Origin: Salimicrobium flavidum
Lineage (GTDB): Bacteria > Bacillota > Bacilli > Bacillales > Halobacillaceae
Assembly (NCBI RefSeq): GCF_900156645.1
Contig: NZ_FTOC01000001.1
Coordinates: 124,001 to 188,000, forward strand
DNA length: 64,000 nucleotides
Reading direction: 5' to 3'
Shown here piece after piece: positions 28,195-38,510 of the stretch (position 1 is the stretch's first letter; every line of letters begins with the position of its first letter). The notes below the pieces were generated by a model that was not told the DNA's origin, made no database searches, and saw only the letters and a list, made by a program, of their open reading frames with translations. A program made the position numbers and the translations under genes.

Positions 28195-28424
28195 CTGCTT
28201 TCAAAACGTCCTTTCGTCTTGTTCCTTTTTCTATCGCGGTGCAGGATAAAACCTCCTATGAAAAGAAGCCCTCCAACTACAAGAATCACTCCGATAACAC
28301 CCTGAAGGAATAAATGCAAGAACACCGGTTGTAATTCTCCAAATAATGCATCCCGTATCAGCTTTATCCCGTAAACTGCCAAAATTCCCGGGACCACCAG
28401 CACGAGAAGGGCGATCAAACGCAT
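28191..28424 (-). CDS. yqzF: DUF2627 small membrane protein (YqzF)
   Basis: Protein of 77 aa with two membrane helices (about 3-22 and 35-62) and a basic C-terminal tail (HRDRKRNKTKGRF). This pattern and its position divergent from bkdR match the DUF2627/YqzF family of Bacillaceae. Function is unknown. AAAGGAGTTTGG precedes the ATG. Confidence 0.85.
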   Translation of the reverse strand: MRLIALLVLVVPGILAVYGIKLIRDALFGELQPVFLHLFLQGVIGVILVVGGLLFIGGFILHRDRKRNKTKGRFESR

Positions 28425-28503
28425 AGGCCAAACTCCTTTGCCATTCAGTAATAATTACTAATAGTATAGCAAAAAAATCACTGGTAGGGAAAGGTTCTAC
28501 TAT

Positions 28504-28531
28504 TGCCAAATCATGCAGAATCATTTATGAT
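28504..28531 (+). promoter_or_regulatory. SigmaA-type promoter of the bkdR-bkd operon
   Basis: TTGCCA (28504-28509) and TATGAT (28526-28531) are 16 nt apart, about 30 nt before the bkdR start. No -24/-12 (TGGCAC-N5-TTGC) element is found here or between bkdR and ptb. This matters because bkdR belongs to the sigma-54 activator family. Confidence 0.55.
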
Positions 28532-28565
28532 TTAAGTGTGCAAAAAGTTGCAGGGTGTGATGCGA

Positions 28566-30608
28566 ATGAAACGAGTAATAATTGTAGGAGCTGGGACAGG
28601 TGGAAGTGCTCTGTTGGAGCTGTTGAACGAAACGGATCAGCTGGAAATCGTTGCTATCACTGATGTTGACAGTCAGGCTGACGGTTTGCGAAAGGCTGCA
28701 GAATTCAGTGTGCCTACAGGTACTGACTGGAAGGATTGGCTGGATGATTCCATTGATATCATTTTTGAAGCAACAGGGGATGAACAGGTCTTCCGGGAAT
28801 TGCAAAACGGAACTTCACAAAATGTTGTGGTAGTCCCGGGAACAATAGCATATGTTTTCTCTACCTTACTCGAAGAAAAAAATGCTCTCTTATCTGAGAA
28901 AATCGAGCAGGCCCATAATCAGGATTTGATATTGAATAGTATCCATGACGGGATGATTGTCATCGGTTCTGATAACCTTGTAACATTTATCAACCAAAGC
29001 GGGGAAAAAATTCTACATACAACCAAAGAACAGGTTATTCACCGCCCGGTGAAGGAAGTGATTCCACTTTCGAGATTACCTGAACTGCTCGTAACAAAAG
29101 AGAAAGAAGTGAACAAGGAATTAACGCTAGCCAGCGGCAAGAAGATATTGACAACGAGAATTCCGATGGTGGATGCAGAAGGAAACACGATTGGTGCTTA
29201 CGCAATTTTCAAAGATATAACTGAAGCGGTAGCTCTTGCTGAAGAACTTACGGATATCAAGGAAGTTACTACGCTACTTGAAGCTATCATACAATCCTCA
29301 GAAGAGGCGATTTCCGTCGTTGATGAGAACGGCACAGGATTAATGATCAATCCTGCTTATACGAAAATCACAGGACTAACCGAGCCGCAGATCATAGGAA
29401 AACCGGCTACAGCTGACATCTCCGAAGGGGAAAGTATGCACATGCAAGTGCTTCGTACCGGGGAGCCAGTGCGCGGGGTACAGATGAAAGTAGGACCAAA
29501 AGAAAGAGATGTACTTGTTAACGTCGCTCCTATCATCGTAGATGGCGTGATTAAAGGTAGTGTAGGCGTTTTACATGATGTTTCGGAGATATATCAGTTG
29601 AATGAAGAGCTTTCAAAAGCAAAGCAGCTCATAAGAAACTTGAAAGCCTCGTATACGTTCGCAGATCTCGTCGGGGAATCTGAAGCACTTCAACTGGTTA
29701 TCGATCAAGCTAAGATTGCTGCCAATACTTCCGTTACAGTGCTATTAAGAGGCGAATCGGGAACGGGAAAAGAACTCTTGGCTCATGCAATTCATCAGGA
29801 GAGTGAGCGTCGGTCGGAGAAATTCATACGTCTGAACTGTGCGACTATGTCCCACTCTCTTATTGAAGAAGAGTTGTTCGGTCTCAACGGTGAGGAAGGT
29901 AAAAAAGGATACTTTGAAGACAGTCATAATGGAACTCTTTTTCTGGACGAAATCGGGGAACTGCCTCTTGATGTCCAGGCTAAACTTCTAAGGGTACTTC
30001 AGGAAAAAGAAGTGAAGCGGACCCGCAGTAGTGAACCGAAAAAAATAGATGTGAGAGTCATAGCTGCCACGAATATGAACTTGGAAAAAGCGATAGCAAA
30101 TAAATTCTTCAGGGAAGATCTATATTACAGACTGAATAAACTTCCCATTCAAATCCCTCCTCTTCGTGAACGTAAGGAAGATTTGACAGAACTTGTCTTT
30201 TTTCTGCTTGAAAAGTTGAATGAAGCATACGGTCGCAGAGTAGCAGACATAGAAAGAACGGCTTTCGAACGACTGAAAGAATATGATTGGCCCGGGAATG
30301 TGAGAGAACTTGAAAATATTCTCGGAAGGGCTTTCATAAATATGGATCATACAGAAACTGTGATTAAAGACCATCATTTGCCGGCCTTAAGCAGTAGCGT
30401 GACCCCTGAGCTGAATGGAGATATAGAATGGTCCGGGTTTCAACTGCAGGAGGCTCTGGATCAATATGAAAAACAGATTCTGGTGCAGGCATTCCGGGCC
30501 CACAACTTCAATAAAACAAGAACAGCAAAGGCTTTGGGTGTTTCGATACGGAACTTGTACTATAAGCTTGATAAATATGGTTTAAGCAAGAATGACAATC
30601 AGAATTAA
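28566..30608 (+). CDS. bkdR: BkdR-type AAA+ regulator lacking the GAFTGA sigma-54 loop
   Basis: Enhancer-binding protein family, about 680 aa from ATG 28566 (28560 is also possible). The N-terminal domain is Rossmann-like (VGAGTGGSALLELL). Two PAS-type domains span about 120-355. The AAA+ domain has Walker A GESGTGKE near residue 396, Walker B GTLFLDEIGE, and the R-finger region FREDLYYRLN. A Fis-type helix-turn-helix (NKTRTAKALGVSIRNLYYKL) closes the protein. Between ELFG and GTLFLDE there are only about 16 residues and no GAFTGA motif, the loop that contacts sigma-54. It probably controls the bkd genes 12 nt downstream, perhaps without sigma-54. Confidence 0.88.
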   Translation: MKRVIIVGAGTGGSALLELLNETDQLEIVAITDVDSQADGLRKAAEFSVPTGTDWKDWLDDSIDIIFEATGDEQVFRELQNGTSQNVVVVPGTIAYVFSTLLEEKNALLSEKIEQAHNQDLILNSIHDGMIVIGSDNLVTFINQSGEKILHTTKEQVIHRPVKEVIPLSRLPELLVTKEKEVNKELTLASGKKILTTRIPMVDAEGNTIGAYAIFKDITEAVALAEELTDIKEVTTLLEAIIQSSEEAISVVDENGTGLMINPAYTKITGLTEPQIIGKPATADISEGESMHMQVLRTGEPVRGVQMKVGPKERDVLVNVAPIIVDGVIKGSVGVLHDVSEIYQLNEELSKAKQLIRNLKASYTFADLVGESEALQLVIDQAKIAANTSVTVLLRGESGTGKELLAHAIHQESERRSEKFIRLNCATMSHSLIEEELFGLNGEEGKKGYFEDSHNGTLFLDEIGELPLDVQAKLLRVLQEKEVKRTRSSEPKKIDVRVIAATNMNLEKAIANKFFREDLYYRLNKLPIQIPPLRERKEDLTELVFFLLEKLNEAYGRRVADIERTAFERLKEYDWPGNVRELENILGRAFINMDHTETVIKDHHLPALSSSVTPELNGDIEWSGFQLQEALDQYEKQILVQAFRAHNFNKTRTAKALGVSIRNLYYKLDKYGLSKNDNQN

Positions 30609-30620
30609 GAGGTGGGAATG

Positions 30621-31517
30621 ATGAAACGTCTGGATCAGTTACTGGAAAATAGACCGGCAGAGACACATACAGTCGCCGTGGCTCAGGCGGAGGATTCCGG
30701 GGTTTTAGAAACGGTCAGCCAGGCCGTTTCTAGAGAATTATGCTCCTTCAATCTCTTCGGTGAGGAAAGAAAAATAAGAGATATTGCACAGCAAAACGAC
30801 ATTTCACTCGGTGACAAGGTGACGATCATCGATACCGGGCCGGGAAAGGCTTCAGAGGAAGCGGTCAAGGCAGTGCGTTCCAGGAAAGCTGATGTTCTCA
30901 TGAAAGGAGCAGTGGATACGGGCACGCTTATGAAGCAGGTGCTTTCTAAAGAATATGGGTTGAAACAGGAAAAGGTTTTGTCCCACGTTGCCCTTTTTGA
31001 CTTTTCAGATTACAAAAAAGTTTTGTTTCTTACGGATTCGGCGCTTAATATCAAGCCTGATCTTCAGCAGAAAGCGCAAATTATCGAAAACGCTGTTCGG
31101 GTGGCTCATCGTACAAATACCGATAATCCACTTGTAGCTCCATTAGCCGCAATCGAAACGGTGAACCAGACAATGGAAGCTACTACGGATGCGGCTTTAT
31201 TGACGCAAATGAATAGAAGAAACCAAATAAAAGACTGTATTGTTGATGGACCGCTCGCTTTTGATAATGCCATTAATGAAGAAGCCGCAAGTAAAAAGGC
31301 AATAGATTCTGAGGTAGCCGGACAGGCGGATATATTAGTAGCACCTGATATTGAGGTGGCGAACGTGTTGTATAAATCATTTGTTTATTTCGCAAAAGCG
31401 AGAGTTGCAGGAATTATTGCCGGAGCTACAGCACCGATAGTATTAACTTCCAGGTCCGACAGTCCCGAGAACAAACTTCTGTCTCTGGCGCTTGCTTTAC
31501 AAGAGGAGGAAAAATAA
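30621..31517 (+). CDS. ptb: Phosphate butyryltransferase
   Basis: Converts branched or straight acyl-CoA to acyl phosphate (298 aa), upstream of butyrate kinase. It belongs to the phosphate acetyl/butyryltransferase family: [11 protein letters not shown] and [13 protein letters not shown] are typical, as is the C-terminal [17 protein letters not shown]. The ATG at 30621 is best spaced behind GAGGTGGG (30609-30616); ATG 30618 and GTG 30612 are alternatives. Its stop shares one base with the start of bcd. Confidence 0.95.
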   Translation: MKRLDQLLENRPAETHTVAVAQAEDSGVLETVSQAVSRELCSFNLFGEERKIRDIAQQNDISLGDKVTIIDTGPGKASEEAVKAVRSRKADVLMKGAVDTGTLMKQVLSKEYGLKQEKVLSHVALFDFSDYKKVLFLTDSALNIKPDLQQKAQIIENAVRVAHRTNTDNPLVAPLAAIETVNQTMEATTDAALLTQMNRRNQIKDCIVDGPLAFDNAINEEAASKKAIDSEVAGQADILVAPDIEVANVLYKSFVYFAKARVAGIIAGATAPIVLTSRSDSPENKLLSLALALQEEEK

Positions 31518-32614
31518 TGGAGATTTTTAGCTACATGGAAACATACGATTATGAACAGTTGATATTTTGTCAGGATAAAACATCCGGATTGAAAGCGGTG
31601 ATAGCGATTCACGACACAACCCTGGGCCCAGCTCTTGGAGGTACGAGGATGTGGACGTATAAATCCGAGGAGGATGCGGTGGAAGATGCTCTCCGACTCG
31701 CAAAAGGGATGACTTATAAAAATGCGGCCTCTGGATTGAACCTTGGCGGAGGGAAAACAGTGATTATCGGAGATCCGAAACAGGATAAAAATGAAGAGAT
31801 GTTTCGTGCATTCGGCAGGTATATCCAGGGATTGAATGGTCGTTATATTACTGCGGAAGATGTAGGTACCACCGTCCAGGATATGGATCTGATCTACGAA
31901 GAAACGAATTTCGTCACCGGGATTTCTCCTGCTTTCGGCTCGTCCGGTAACCCTTCCCCGATTACTGCGTACGGTGTGTATAAAGGGATGAAGGCAGCTG
32001 CGAAGGAAGGGTTCGGGACCGATGACTTGAAGGGCAGAACAATTGCTGTGCAGGGGATAGGTAATGTAGCCTTCAATTTATGCCGTTATCTACATGAAGA
32101 AGGGGCCCACCTTATCGTGACGGATATCAATCAGGAAGCAGTAGACAGAGCTTGTGAAGAATTCGGAGCGCGTGCAGTGGACCCGGATGATATTTATGAC
32201 GTGGATTGTGATATTTACGCCCCCTGTGCTCTTGGAGCTACGTTGAACGACGATACGATTCCAAGAATCAAAGCTAAGGTGATTGCAGGTGCTGCCAACA
32301 ACCAGCTGAAAGATGCCTCTCACGGGGATATCCTTTTTGAAAAAGGGATCGTCTACACTCCCGACTACGTTATTAATGCAGGTGGGGTCATTAACGTCGC
32401 TGATGAGCTGAATGGCTATAATAAGGAACGGGCCATGAAAAAGGTGGAGACGATTTATGATAATGTCCGCCAGGTATTCGAAATATCAAGAAGAGATAAC
32501 ATACCTACAAATAAAGCTGCAGATCGACTTGCGGAAGAACGGATCGAACGGATGAGGCATTCTAGAAGTCAGTTTCTGCAAAATGAAAAACATATATTGA
32601 AAGATCGCATATAA
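31517..32614 (+). CDS. bcd: Leucine (branched-chain amino acid) dehydrogenase
   Basis: NAD-dependent enzyme (365 aa) that deaminates Leu, Ile and Val to their 2-keto acids. The catalytic region [15 protein letters not shown] has the substrate Lys. The dinucleotide fold shows [15 protein letters not shown], with [10 protein letters not shown] towards the C terminus. AGAGGAGG lies just before the start, inside the end of ptb (TAATG overlap). It feeds the BkdAA/AB/B complex encoded downstream. Confidence 0.96.
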   Translation: MEIFSYMETYDYEQLIFCQDKTSGLKAVIAIHDTTLGPALGGTRMWTYKSEEDAVEDALRLAKGMTYKNAASGLNLGGGKTVIIGDPKQDKNEEMFRAFGRYIQGLNGRYITAEDVGTTVQDMDLIYEETNFVTGISPAFGSSGNPSPITAYGVYKGMKAAAKEGFGTDDLKGRTIAVQGIGNVAFNLCRYLHEEGAHLIVTDINQEAVDRACEEFGARAVDPDDIYDVDCDIYAPCALGATLNDDTIPRIKAKVIAGAANNQLKDASHGDILFEKGIVYTPDYVINAGGVINVADELNGYNKERAMKKVETIYDNVRQVFEISRRDNIPTNKAADRLAEERIERMRHSRSQFLQNEKHILKDRI

Positions 32615-32627
32615 GAGGAGACTATCC

Positions 32628-33698
32628 ATGGATTTTCAAACACTTGTCATCAACCCGGGGTCTACTTCAACGAAAGTAGCACTTTTCAAGAATAATTCAG
32701 CTGAGTGGATTCAAAACATTCGTCATGAACAGGAAGAGTTGAAACAATTCAAAAGGCTGAAAGACCAATATGATTTCAGAAAGAACGTAATTTTAGAACT
32801 CCTCCATCAAAAAGGATACACGCCTGAAGAACTGGATGCAGTTTGTGGAAGAGGGGGGTTACTCAAGCCCATCCCGGGTGGAACATATGAAGTGAATGAA
32901 AAAATGCTGCACGACCTGAAAACAGGATATAACGGAGAGCACGCGTCGAATCTCGGAGGACTAATAGCGTATGAGTTGGCCGGAAAGACGGGGGCGAAAG
33001 CATTCATCGTCGACCCGGTTGTAGTAGACGAATTGGATGATATTTCCCGTCTTTCAGGGGTTCCGGAACTACCGAGAAAAAGTATTTTCCATGCCCTGAA
33101 TCAGAAAGCTGTAGCCAGGCGTGCCTGTGAAGACCTTGGCATTCCATATGAAGAAGCCGATCTCATAGTTGCTCATATGGGAGGAGGTATTACAGTAGGC
33201 GCTCATCATAAAGGCAGGGTAATAGATGTCAACAACGGCCTTCATGGAGAAGGTCCCTACTCGCCTGAAAGGGCAGGGACGGTCCCGGCAGGAGATCTGG
33301 TCCAATTGAGTCTATCAGGAGAATACTATATAGATGAAATAATGAAGAAACTTATCGGCAAGGGTGGACTTACTGCATATCTCGGTACAAGTGATGCGGT
33401 AGAAATCGAATCCCGGATTGAAAAAGGAGACGAAAAGGCTGAACTGATCTACGAAGGTATGGCTTATCAGGTAGCCAAGGAAATAGGGAGTCTCAGTGTC
33501 ATATTAGGAAAAGAAATCGATGCCATAGTACTCACTGGAGGACTGGCTTATGGCAAGGAATATGTGAACTGGATAAAGAATAGAGTCGACTGGATTTCTG
33601 AAGTCCTTGTTTATCCGGGAGAGGACGAAATGGCGGCACTGAATGAAGGCGCCCTTCGTGTATTGAAAGGTGAAGAGGAAGCGAAAGTTTATTCTTAG
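32628..33698 (+). CDS. buk: Butyrate (branched-chain fatty acid) kinase
   Basis: Acetokinase-family enzyme (356 aa) that makes ATP from acyl phosphate. [14 protein letters not shown] at the N terminus is the phosphate motif, and [12 protein letters not shown] and [12 protein letters not shown] are the further ASKHA motifs. AAGAGGAGAC precedes the ATG. With ptb it allows ATP gain from branched-chain acyl-CoA. Confidence 0.95.
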   Translation: MDFQTLVINPGSTSTKVALFKNNSAEWIQNIRHEQEELKQFKRLKDQYDFRKNVILELLHQKGYTPEELDAVCGRGGLLKPIPGGTYEVNEKMLHDLKTGYNGEHASNLGGLIAYELAGKTGAKAFIVDPVVVDELDDISRLSGVPELPRKSIFHALNQKAVARRACEDLGIPYEEADLIVAHMGGGITVGAHHKGRVIDVNNGLHGEGPYSPERAGTVPAGDLVQLSLSGEYYIDEIMKKLIGKGGLTAYLGTSDAVEIESRIEKGDEKAELIYEGMAYQVAKEIGSLSVILGKEIDAIVLTGGLAYGKEYVNWIKNRVDWISEVLVYPGEDEMAALNEGALRVLKGEEEAKVYS

Positions 33699-33715
33699 CA
33701 TAGGGAGGAATAAAT

Positions 33716-35137
33716 GTGGCGAATGAGTATGATTTAGTTGTTCTTGGGGGAGGTACTGGCGGCTACGTTGCAGCGATCAGGGCGTCTCAACTTGGAAAGA
33801 AAGTTGCTATCGTTGAAAAAGGGGATCTTGGGGGTACATGTCTTCACAGAGGGTGTATTCCATCGAAATCCCTTCTGAAAAGCGCCGAGGTTTTTCAGCA
33901 GATGAAAAATGCCGAAGAGTTCGGCGTTTCCGCTGAAGGAATAAGTCTTGACTTCAACAAAGTCCAGGAGCGGAAGCGTTCTGTAGTTGAGAAACTTTAT
34001 AGTGGTGTCCAGGGTCTGATGAAGAAAGGAAAAATTGATGTTTATGAAGGCCACGGAAGAATTCTTGGCCCATCGATCTTCTCCCCGTCTGCCGGTACCA
34101 TTTCTGTGGAGATGAATAACGGCGAAGAGAATGTAATGCTTATACCGAAGAATGTACTTCTGGCCACAGGCTCAAAACCTAAGACCCTGCCAGGGCTACA
34201 TATTGACGGGGAAAAGGTTATGACGTCCGATGAGGCTCTGGAGATGGAGGCATTACCTGCATCGATCATCATTGTCGGCGGAGGAGTTATAGGGATGGAA
34301 TGGGCGTCTATGCTTGCGGATTTCGATGTCGAAGTGACTGTTGTCGAATTCGCTGACAGAATACTGCCCCAGGAAGACGGAGATATCTCTAAAGAGATGG
34401 AACGTCTGATGAAGCGAAAAGGTATCACTATCCATAAGGGAGCTAAACTTCTTCCTGAGACGTTGAAGACAGGTGAAAATGTGACAGTCAGCGCCTCTAC
34501 CGGCGATAAAGAACTGGAACTGCAGGCAGAGAAATTACTCGTATCGATAGGCAGATCAGCAAACATAAAAGACATCGGCTTAGAGAATACGGATATAGAA
34601 GTGGAGAACGAAGTAATTAAGACCAATGAGATGGGCCAGACGAAAGAAAGTCACATTTATGCTATCGGTGATGTAATCGGAGGATTACAACTCGCCCATG
34701 TGGCATCTCATGAAGGCATGACCGCTGTAGAACACATGAATGATCTTTCTCCGGCATCTGTGGATCATAAACTTGTCCCTTCCTGTATTTATTCCAACCC
34801 GGAAGCAGCCCGAGTAGGCTGGACTGAAGAAGAGGCTACCAATGCAGGCTTTCAGGTGAAAATAGGTAAATTTCCTTTCCAGGCTATTGGTAAGGCTCTC
34901 GTGGAAGGGGAATCGGATGGGTTTGTGAAAATAATTGCAGATCAGCAAACAGATGACCTTCTTGGTGTTCATATGATCGGTCCGGATGTTACGAATCTGA
35001 TTTCAGAGGCTGGCCTTGCTAAAGTACTTGATGCCACTCCGTGGGAAATAGCCTCAAGTATACATCCGCATCCGACACTCTCCGAAGCGCTCGGAGAAGC
35101 TGCGATGGCAGTGGACGGAAAACAAATTCATGGTTGA
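33716..35137 (+). CDS. lpdV: Dihydrolipoyl dehydrogenase, E3 of the branched-chain keto acid complex
   Basis: FAD enzyme (473 aa) that reoxidises the lipoyl groups of BkdB with NAD. GGGTGGYVAAIRA binds FAD, GGTCLHRGCIPSK holds the redox disulfide, IVGGGVIGMEWA binds NAD, and HPHPTLSE carries the catalytic His at the C terminus. It starts with GTG at 33716 behind TAGGGAGGAA. An ATG two bases earlier is out of frame. Confidence 0.95.
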   Translation: MANEYDLVVLGGGTGGYVAAIRASQLGKKVAIVEKGDLGGTCLHRGCIPSKSLLKSAEVFQQMKNAEEFGVSAEGISLDFNKVQERKRSVVEKLYSGVQGLMKKGKIDVYEGHGRILGPSIFSPSAGTISVEMNNGEENVMLIPKNVLLATGSKPKTLPGLHIDGEKVMTSDEALEMEALPASIIIVGGGVIGMEWASMLADFDVEVTVVEFADRILPQEDGDISKEMERLMKRKGITIHKGAKLLPETLKTGENVTVSASTGDKELELQAEKLLVSIGRSANIKDIGLENTDIEVENEVIKTNEMGQTKESHIYAIGDVIGGLQLAHVASHEGMTAVEHMNDLSPASVDHKLVPSCIYSNPEAARVGWTEEEATNAGFQVKIGKFPFQAIGKALVEGESDGFVKIIADQQTDDLLGVHMIGPDVTNLISEAGLAKVLDATPWEIASSIHPHPTLSEALGEAAMAVDGKQIHG

Positions 35138-35153
35138 TAAGGGAGGTATTGAA

Positions 35154-36146
35154 ATGACCAAGAATAGACACGAAGAATTAGGGTTGAGTGATGATCAGGT
35201 TTTCGATATGTATCGGACAATGCTTTTAGCCAGAAAAATTGACGAAAGAATGTGGCTGCTGAACCGCTCCGGAAAAATCCCTTTTGTAATTTCCTGCCAG
35301 GGGCAGGAAGCTGCCCAGGTAGGAGCTTCTTACGCACTCAATTTGGAAGAGGATTATGCCCTTCCCTACTACCGTGACATGGGGATCGTCCTGTCATTCG
35401 GAATGACGGCGAGGGAGCTTATGCTTTCAGCTTTTGCCAAAGCGGAAGATCCTAATAGTGGAGGAAGACAGATGCCTGGTCACTTCGGCCAGAAGAAAAA
35501 TAGAATTGTTACCGGGTCTTCCCCTGTCACCACTCAGGTCCCTCATGCTGTAGGTATTGCTCTTGCTGGAAAAATGGAAAAGAAGGACTTTGTAAGTCTT
35601 GTCACTTTCGGAGAAGGGTCTTCCAACCAGGGCGATTTTCATGAAGGGGCTAACTTCGCGGGCGTGCATAAACTTCCGGTCATTTTCATGGTAGAAAACA
35701 ATAAGTACGCTATTTCTATTCCGGTAGAGAAGCAGATCGCATGTGAGAAGGTTTCCGATCGTGCAGTCGGGTACGGTATGCCCGGGGAGACAGTGGACGG
35801 GAATGATCCTCTGGCTGTCTATGAAGCTGTGAAGAAAGCAGCCGACCGTGGCAGAAACGGAGAAGGCCCGTCTCTTATCGAAGCGGTCTCCTATCGCCTT
35901 ACTCCACACTCGAGTGATGATGATGATAGATCCTACAGAGGAAAAGACGAAGTGGATGAAGCGAAGAAAAGAGACTCACTGATCACATTCGGTAATTATT
36001 TACGTGAGGCGGATATATTGACTGAAGAGAAAGAAAAGCAATTGGAACAAGAGTTGAAAGATATCGTCAATGATGCTACTGATTATGCTGAGGAAGCTCC
36101 CTACGCTTCTCCTGAAACGCTGTGGGATTATGTATATGAAGAGTGA
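35154..36146 (+). CDS. bkdAA: Branched-chain keto acid dehydrogenase E1 alpha
   Basis: Alpha subunit of the thiamine diphosphate-dependent E1 (330 aa). VTFGEGSSNQGDFHEGANFA is the TPP-binding GDG-like motif, here GEG, as commonly seen in BkdAA. SYRLTPHSSDDDD is the loop ordered on TPP binding. The ATG at 35154 follows GGGAGG; the upstream in-frame start at 35130 overlaps lpdV and is rejected. Confidence 0.95.
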   Translation: MTKNRHEELGLSDDQVFDMYRTMLLARKIDERMWLLNRSGKIPFVISCQGQEAAQVGASYALNLEEDYALPYYRDMGIVLSFGMTARELMLSAFAKAEDPNSGGRQMPGHFGQKKNRIVTGSSPVTTQVPHAVGIALAGKMEKKDFVSLVTFGEGSSNQGDFHEGANFAGVHKLPVIFMVENNKYAISIPVEKQIACEKVSDRAVGYGMPGETVDGNDPLAVYEAVKKAADRGRNGEGPSLIEAVSYRLTPHSSDDDDRSYRGKDEVDEAKKRDSLITFGNYLREADILTEEKEKQLEQELKDIVNDATDYAEEAPYASPETLWDYVYEE

Positions 36147-36158
36147 GGAGGATGTGAA

Positions 36159-37142
36159 ATGCCGGTAATATCGTATATTCAAGCTGTTACTCAAGGTCTG
36201 AAAGAGGAAATGAGAAGAGATAATAAGGTTTTCGTATTAGGAGAGGATGTCGGTGTGCGTGGAGGTGTCTTCCGCGCGACGGATGGACTTTATGAAGAGT
36301 TCGGTGAAAACAGAGTCCTCGATACCCCACTTGCCGAATCGGCGATTGCCGGAGTAGGAATTGGAGCTGCCATGTATGGTATGAGGCCGGTCGCTGAAAT
36401 GCAGTTTGCAGATTTCATTATGCCGGCTGTCAACCAGATCATCTCTGAAGCTGCCAAAGTCCGTTATCGTTCGAATAATGACTGGAGTGTTCCTATGACG
36501 ATTCGAGCTCCTTACGGGGGAGGCGTCCACGGAGCTTTGTATCATTCACAATCTGTAGAAGCATTATTTGCCGGAACCCCTGGTCTGAAAATAGTTATGC
36601 CTTCCACTCCATACGATGTAAAAGGCTTACTGAAGGCTTCTATCAGAAGCAATGATCCTGTCCTTTTCTTTGAACATAAACGGGCCTACCGTCTCATCAA
36701 AGGCGAAGTGCCGGAAGAAGACTACACCCTGCCGATCGGAGAAGCGGATGTTAAAAGAGAAGGATCGGATATTACCGTCATCACTTACGGGTTATGTGTA
36801 CATTTTGCCCTCCAAGCAGCAGAAAAACTTGAAAAAGACGGAATCGACGTTCATATCCTTGACCTGAGGACTATATATCCCTTGGATAAAGAAAGCGTGA
36901 TTCAAGCGGCTAAAAAGACTGGAAAAGTACTGTTGATCAGTGAAGATAACAAAGAAGGAGGCATCATTTCAGAGGTGTCAGCCATCATTAGTGAAAACTG
37001 TCTGTTCGACCTCGACAGTCCGATTGAGCGATTGGCTGGGCCAGACGTTCCGGCAATGCCTTACGCCCCTTCTATGGAGAAACATTTTATGATGAACCCG
37101 GACAAAGTTGAAAAAGCTATGCGGAATCTTGCAGAGTTTTAG
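36159..37142 (+). CDS. bkdAB: Branched-chain keto acid dehydrogenase E1 beta
   Basis: Beta subunit of E1 (327 aa). VLGEDVGVRGGVFRAT near the N terminus carries the catalytic Glu, DTPLAESAIAGVGIGAA is another family signature, and a C-terminal transketolase domain follows. It works with BkdAA to decarboxylate 3-methyl-2-oxobutanoate and related keto acids and load lipoyl-BkdB. GAGGAGG precedes the start. Confidence 0.96.
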   Translation: MPVISYIQAVTQGLKEEMRRDNKVFVLGEDVGVRGGVFRATDGLYEEFGENRVLDTPLAESAIAGVGIGAAMYGMRPVAEMQFADFIMPAVNQIISEAAKVRYRSNNDWSVPMTIRAPYGGGVHGALYHSQSVEALFAGTPGLKIVMPSTPYDVKGLLKASIRSNDPVLFFEHKRAYRLIKGEVPEEDYTLPIGEADVKREGSDITVITYGLCVHFALQAAEKLEKDGIDVHILDLRTIYPLDKESVIQAAKKTGKVLLISEDNKEGGIISEVSAIISENCLFDLDSPIERLAGPDVPAMPYAPSMEKHFMMNPDKVEKAMRNLAEF

Positions 37143-37156
37143 AGAGGAGAGCTCAT

Positions 37157-38419
37157 ATGGCAATTGAAAAGATCAACATGCCTCAACTCGGTGAAAGTGT
37201 AACGGAAGGAACGATCAGTACCTGGCTTGTGAAGCCCGGCGATAAAGTGGAGAAGTATGACCCTATTGCGGAAGTAATGACTGATAAAGTGAATGCTGAG
37301 GTCCCTTCATCTTTTACCGGGACCATTACGGAATTACAAGCGGAAGAAGGAGATACGATTTCTGTAGGGGAATTGATTTGTTATATAGAAACCACTCAGG
37401 GATCGGATCAATCCGAAGCAGAGGATGATATACCGGAGGATAAAGAAAAAACTGAGACTCCTCCTGAGAACAAACAAAAGGAAGAGGCGTCCGGAACGAA
37501 GCCGAGATTTTCTCCAGCTGTAGTATCACTGGCTTCCAAATACGATATAGATCTGAAAGATGTGACCGGTACCGGGAGCGGCGGTCGTATCACTCGTAAG
37601 GATGTAGAGAAATTTCACTCCGAAGGAAAAGGAGCAGACGTCAAAGAAGAAAGCAAACCATCAAAAGTCACTGCCGAACCTTCACCGCAAAAGGAATCTG
37701 CACCTTCTCCGTCTGCGAATACAGGCGACAAAGAAATTCCTCTATCAGGAGTTAGAAAAGCGATCGCTTCAAATATGGTGACTTCCACTACAGAAATACC
37801 GCATGCCTGGATGATGGTGGAAGTGGACGTTACGAATCTTGTCAAACTAAGAGAAAAGCACAAAGAAAGTTTCAAAAAAGAAGAAGGATATAGCCTAACC
37901 TACTTTGCATTCTTCGTTAAAGCTGTAGCCCAGGCTCTTAGAGAATACCCGGAACTGAATAGTCAATGGGCAGGGGACAAAATCATTCAAAAGAAAGACA
38001 TCAATCTGAATATTGCAGTAGCGAAAGAAAATGAACTATTCGTACCTGTCATCAAGCAGGCGGACGAAAAAAGCGTCAAAGGTATTGCCAGAAGTATATC
38101 CGATTTAGCTTCAAAAGCACGTCAGGGTAAACTTACCTCCGAAGATATGCAAGGCGGTACTTTCACCGTCAACAACACCGGCTCTTTCGGTTCTGTGCAA
38201 TCTATGGGCGTTATCAACCATCCTCAATCTGCTATCCTGCAAGTGGAATCTATCGTAAAAAGACCGGTTTATATGGATGGCATGTTCGGAGCCAGAGATA
38301 TGGTGAACCTTTGTCTATCTCTGGACCATCGCGTGTTGGATGGTCTTATCGCAGGCAACTTTCTACAAAAAGTCAAAGAGAATCTGGAATCTCTCCGGTT
38401 GGACGACTCTATTTATTAA
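37157..38419 (+). CDS. bkdB: Branched-chain keto acid dehydrogenase E2 (lipoyl acyltransferase)
   Basis: Core of the complex (420 aa). One N-terminal lipoyl domain has lipoyl-Lys in MTDKVNAEV (about residue 44). A charged Pro/Glu linker leads to the E3-binding domain (about 115-150, RFSPAVVSLASKY). A second linker precedes the catalytic domain with the His of LSLDHRVLDG near the C terminus. It produces isobutyryl-, isovaleryl- and 2-methylbutyryl-CoA, the primers of branched fatty acids. It ends the bkd operon; no clear terminator is seen before brxB. Confidence 0.95.
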   Translation: MAIEKINMPQLGESVTEGTISTWLVKPGDKVEKYDPIAEVMTDKVNAEVPSSFTGTITELQAEEGDTISVGELICYIETTQGSDQSEAEDDIPEDKEKTETPPENKQKEEASGTKPRFSPAVVSLASKYDIDLKDVTGTGSGGRITRKDVEKFHSEGKGADVKEESKPSKVTAEPSPQKESAPSPSANTGDKEIPLSGVRKAIASNMVTSTTEIPHAWMMVEVDVTNLVKLREKHKESFKKEEGYSLTYFAFFVKAVAQALREYPELNSQWAGDKIIQKKDINLNIAVAKENELFVPVIKQADEKSVKGIARSISDLASKARQGKLTSEDMQGGTFTVNNTGSFGSVQSMGVINHPQSAILQVESIVKRPVYMDGMFGARDMVNLCLSLDHRVLDGLIAGNFLQKVKENLESLRLDDSIY

Positions 38420-38450
38420 CAGTAATTAAATTATGTAAACCGCTACTTAA

Positions 38451-38479
38451 TTGAAACATTTCCTGCTGGTTGGTAGAAT
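38451..38479 (+). promoter_or_regulatory. Promoter of brxB
   Basis: TTGAAA (38451-38456) and TAGAAT (38474-38479) are separated by 17 nt, about 30 nt before the brxB start. Confidence 0.6.
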
Positions 38480-38510
38480 GTGTATAACACATAATAAAGG
38501 AGCGAGTTAA

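Noticed and set aside
28536-28560. Sigma-54 promoter before bkdR (GTGCAAAAAGTTGCAG)
   Set aside because: TTGCA is present, but the -24 GG is not at the required distance, and the site would overlap the start codon region.
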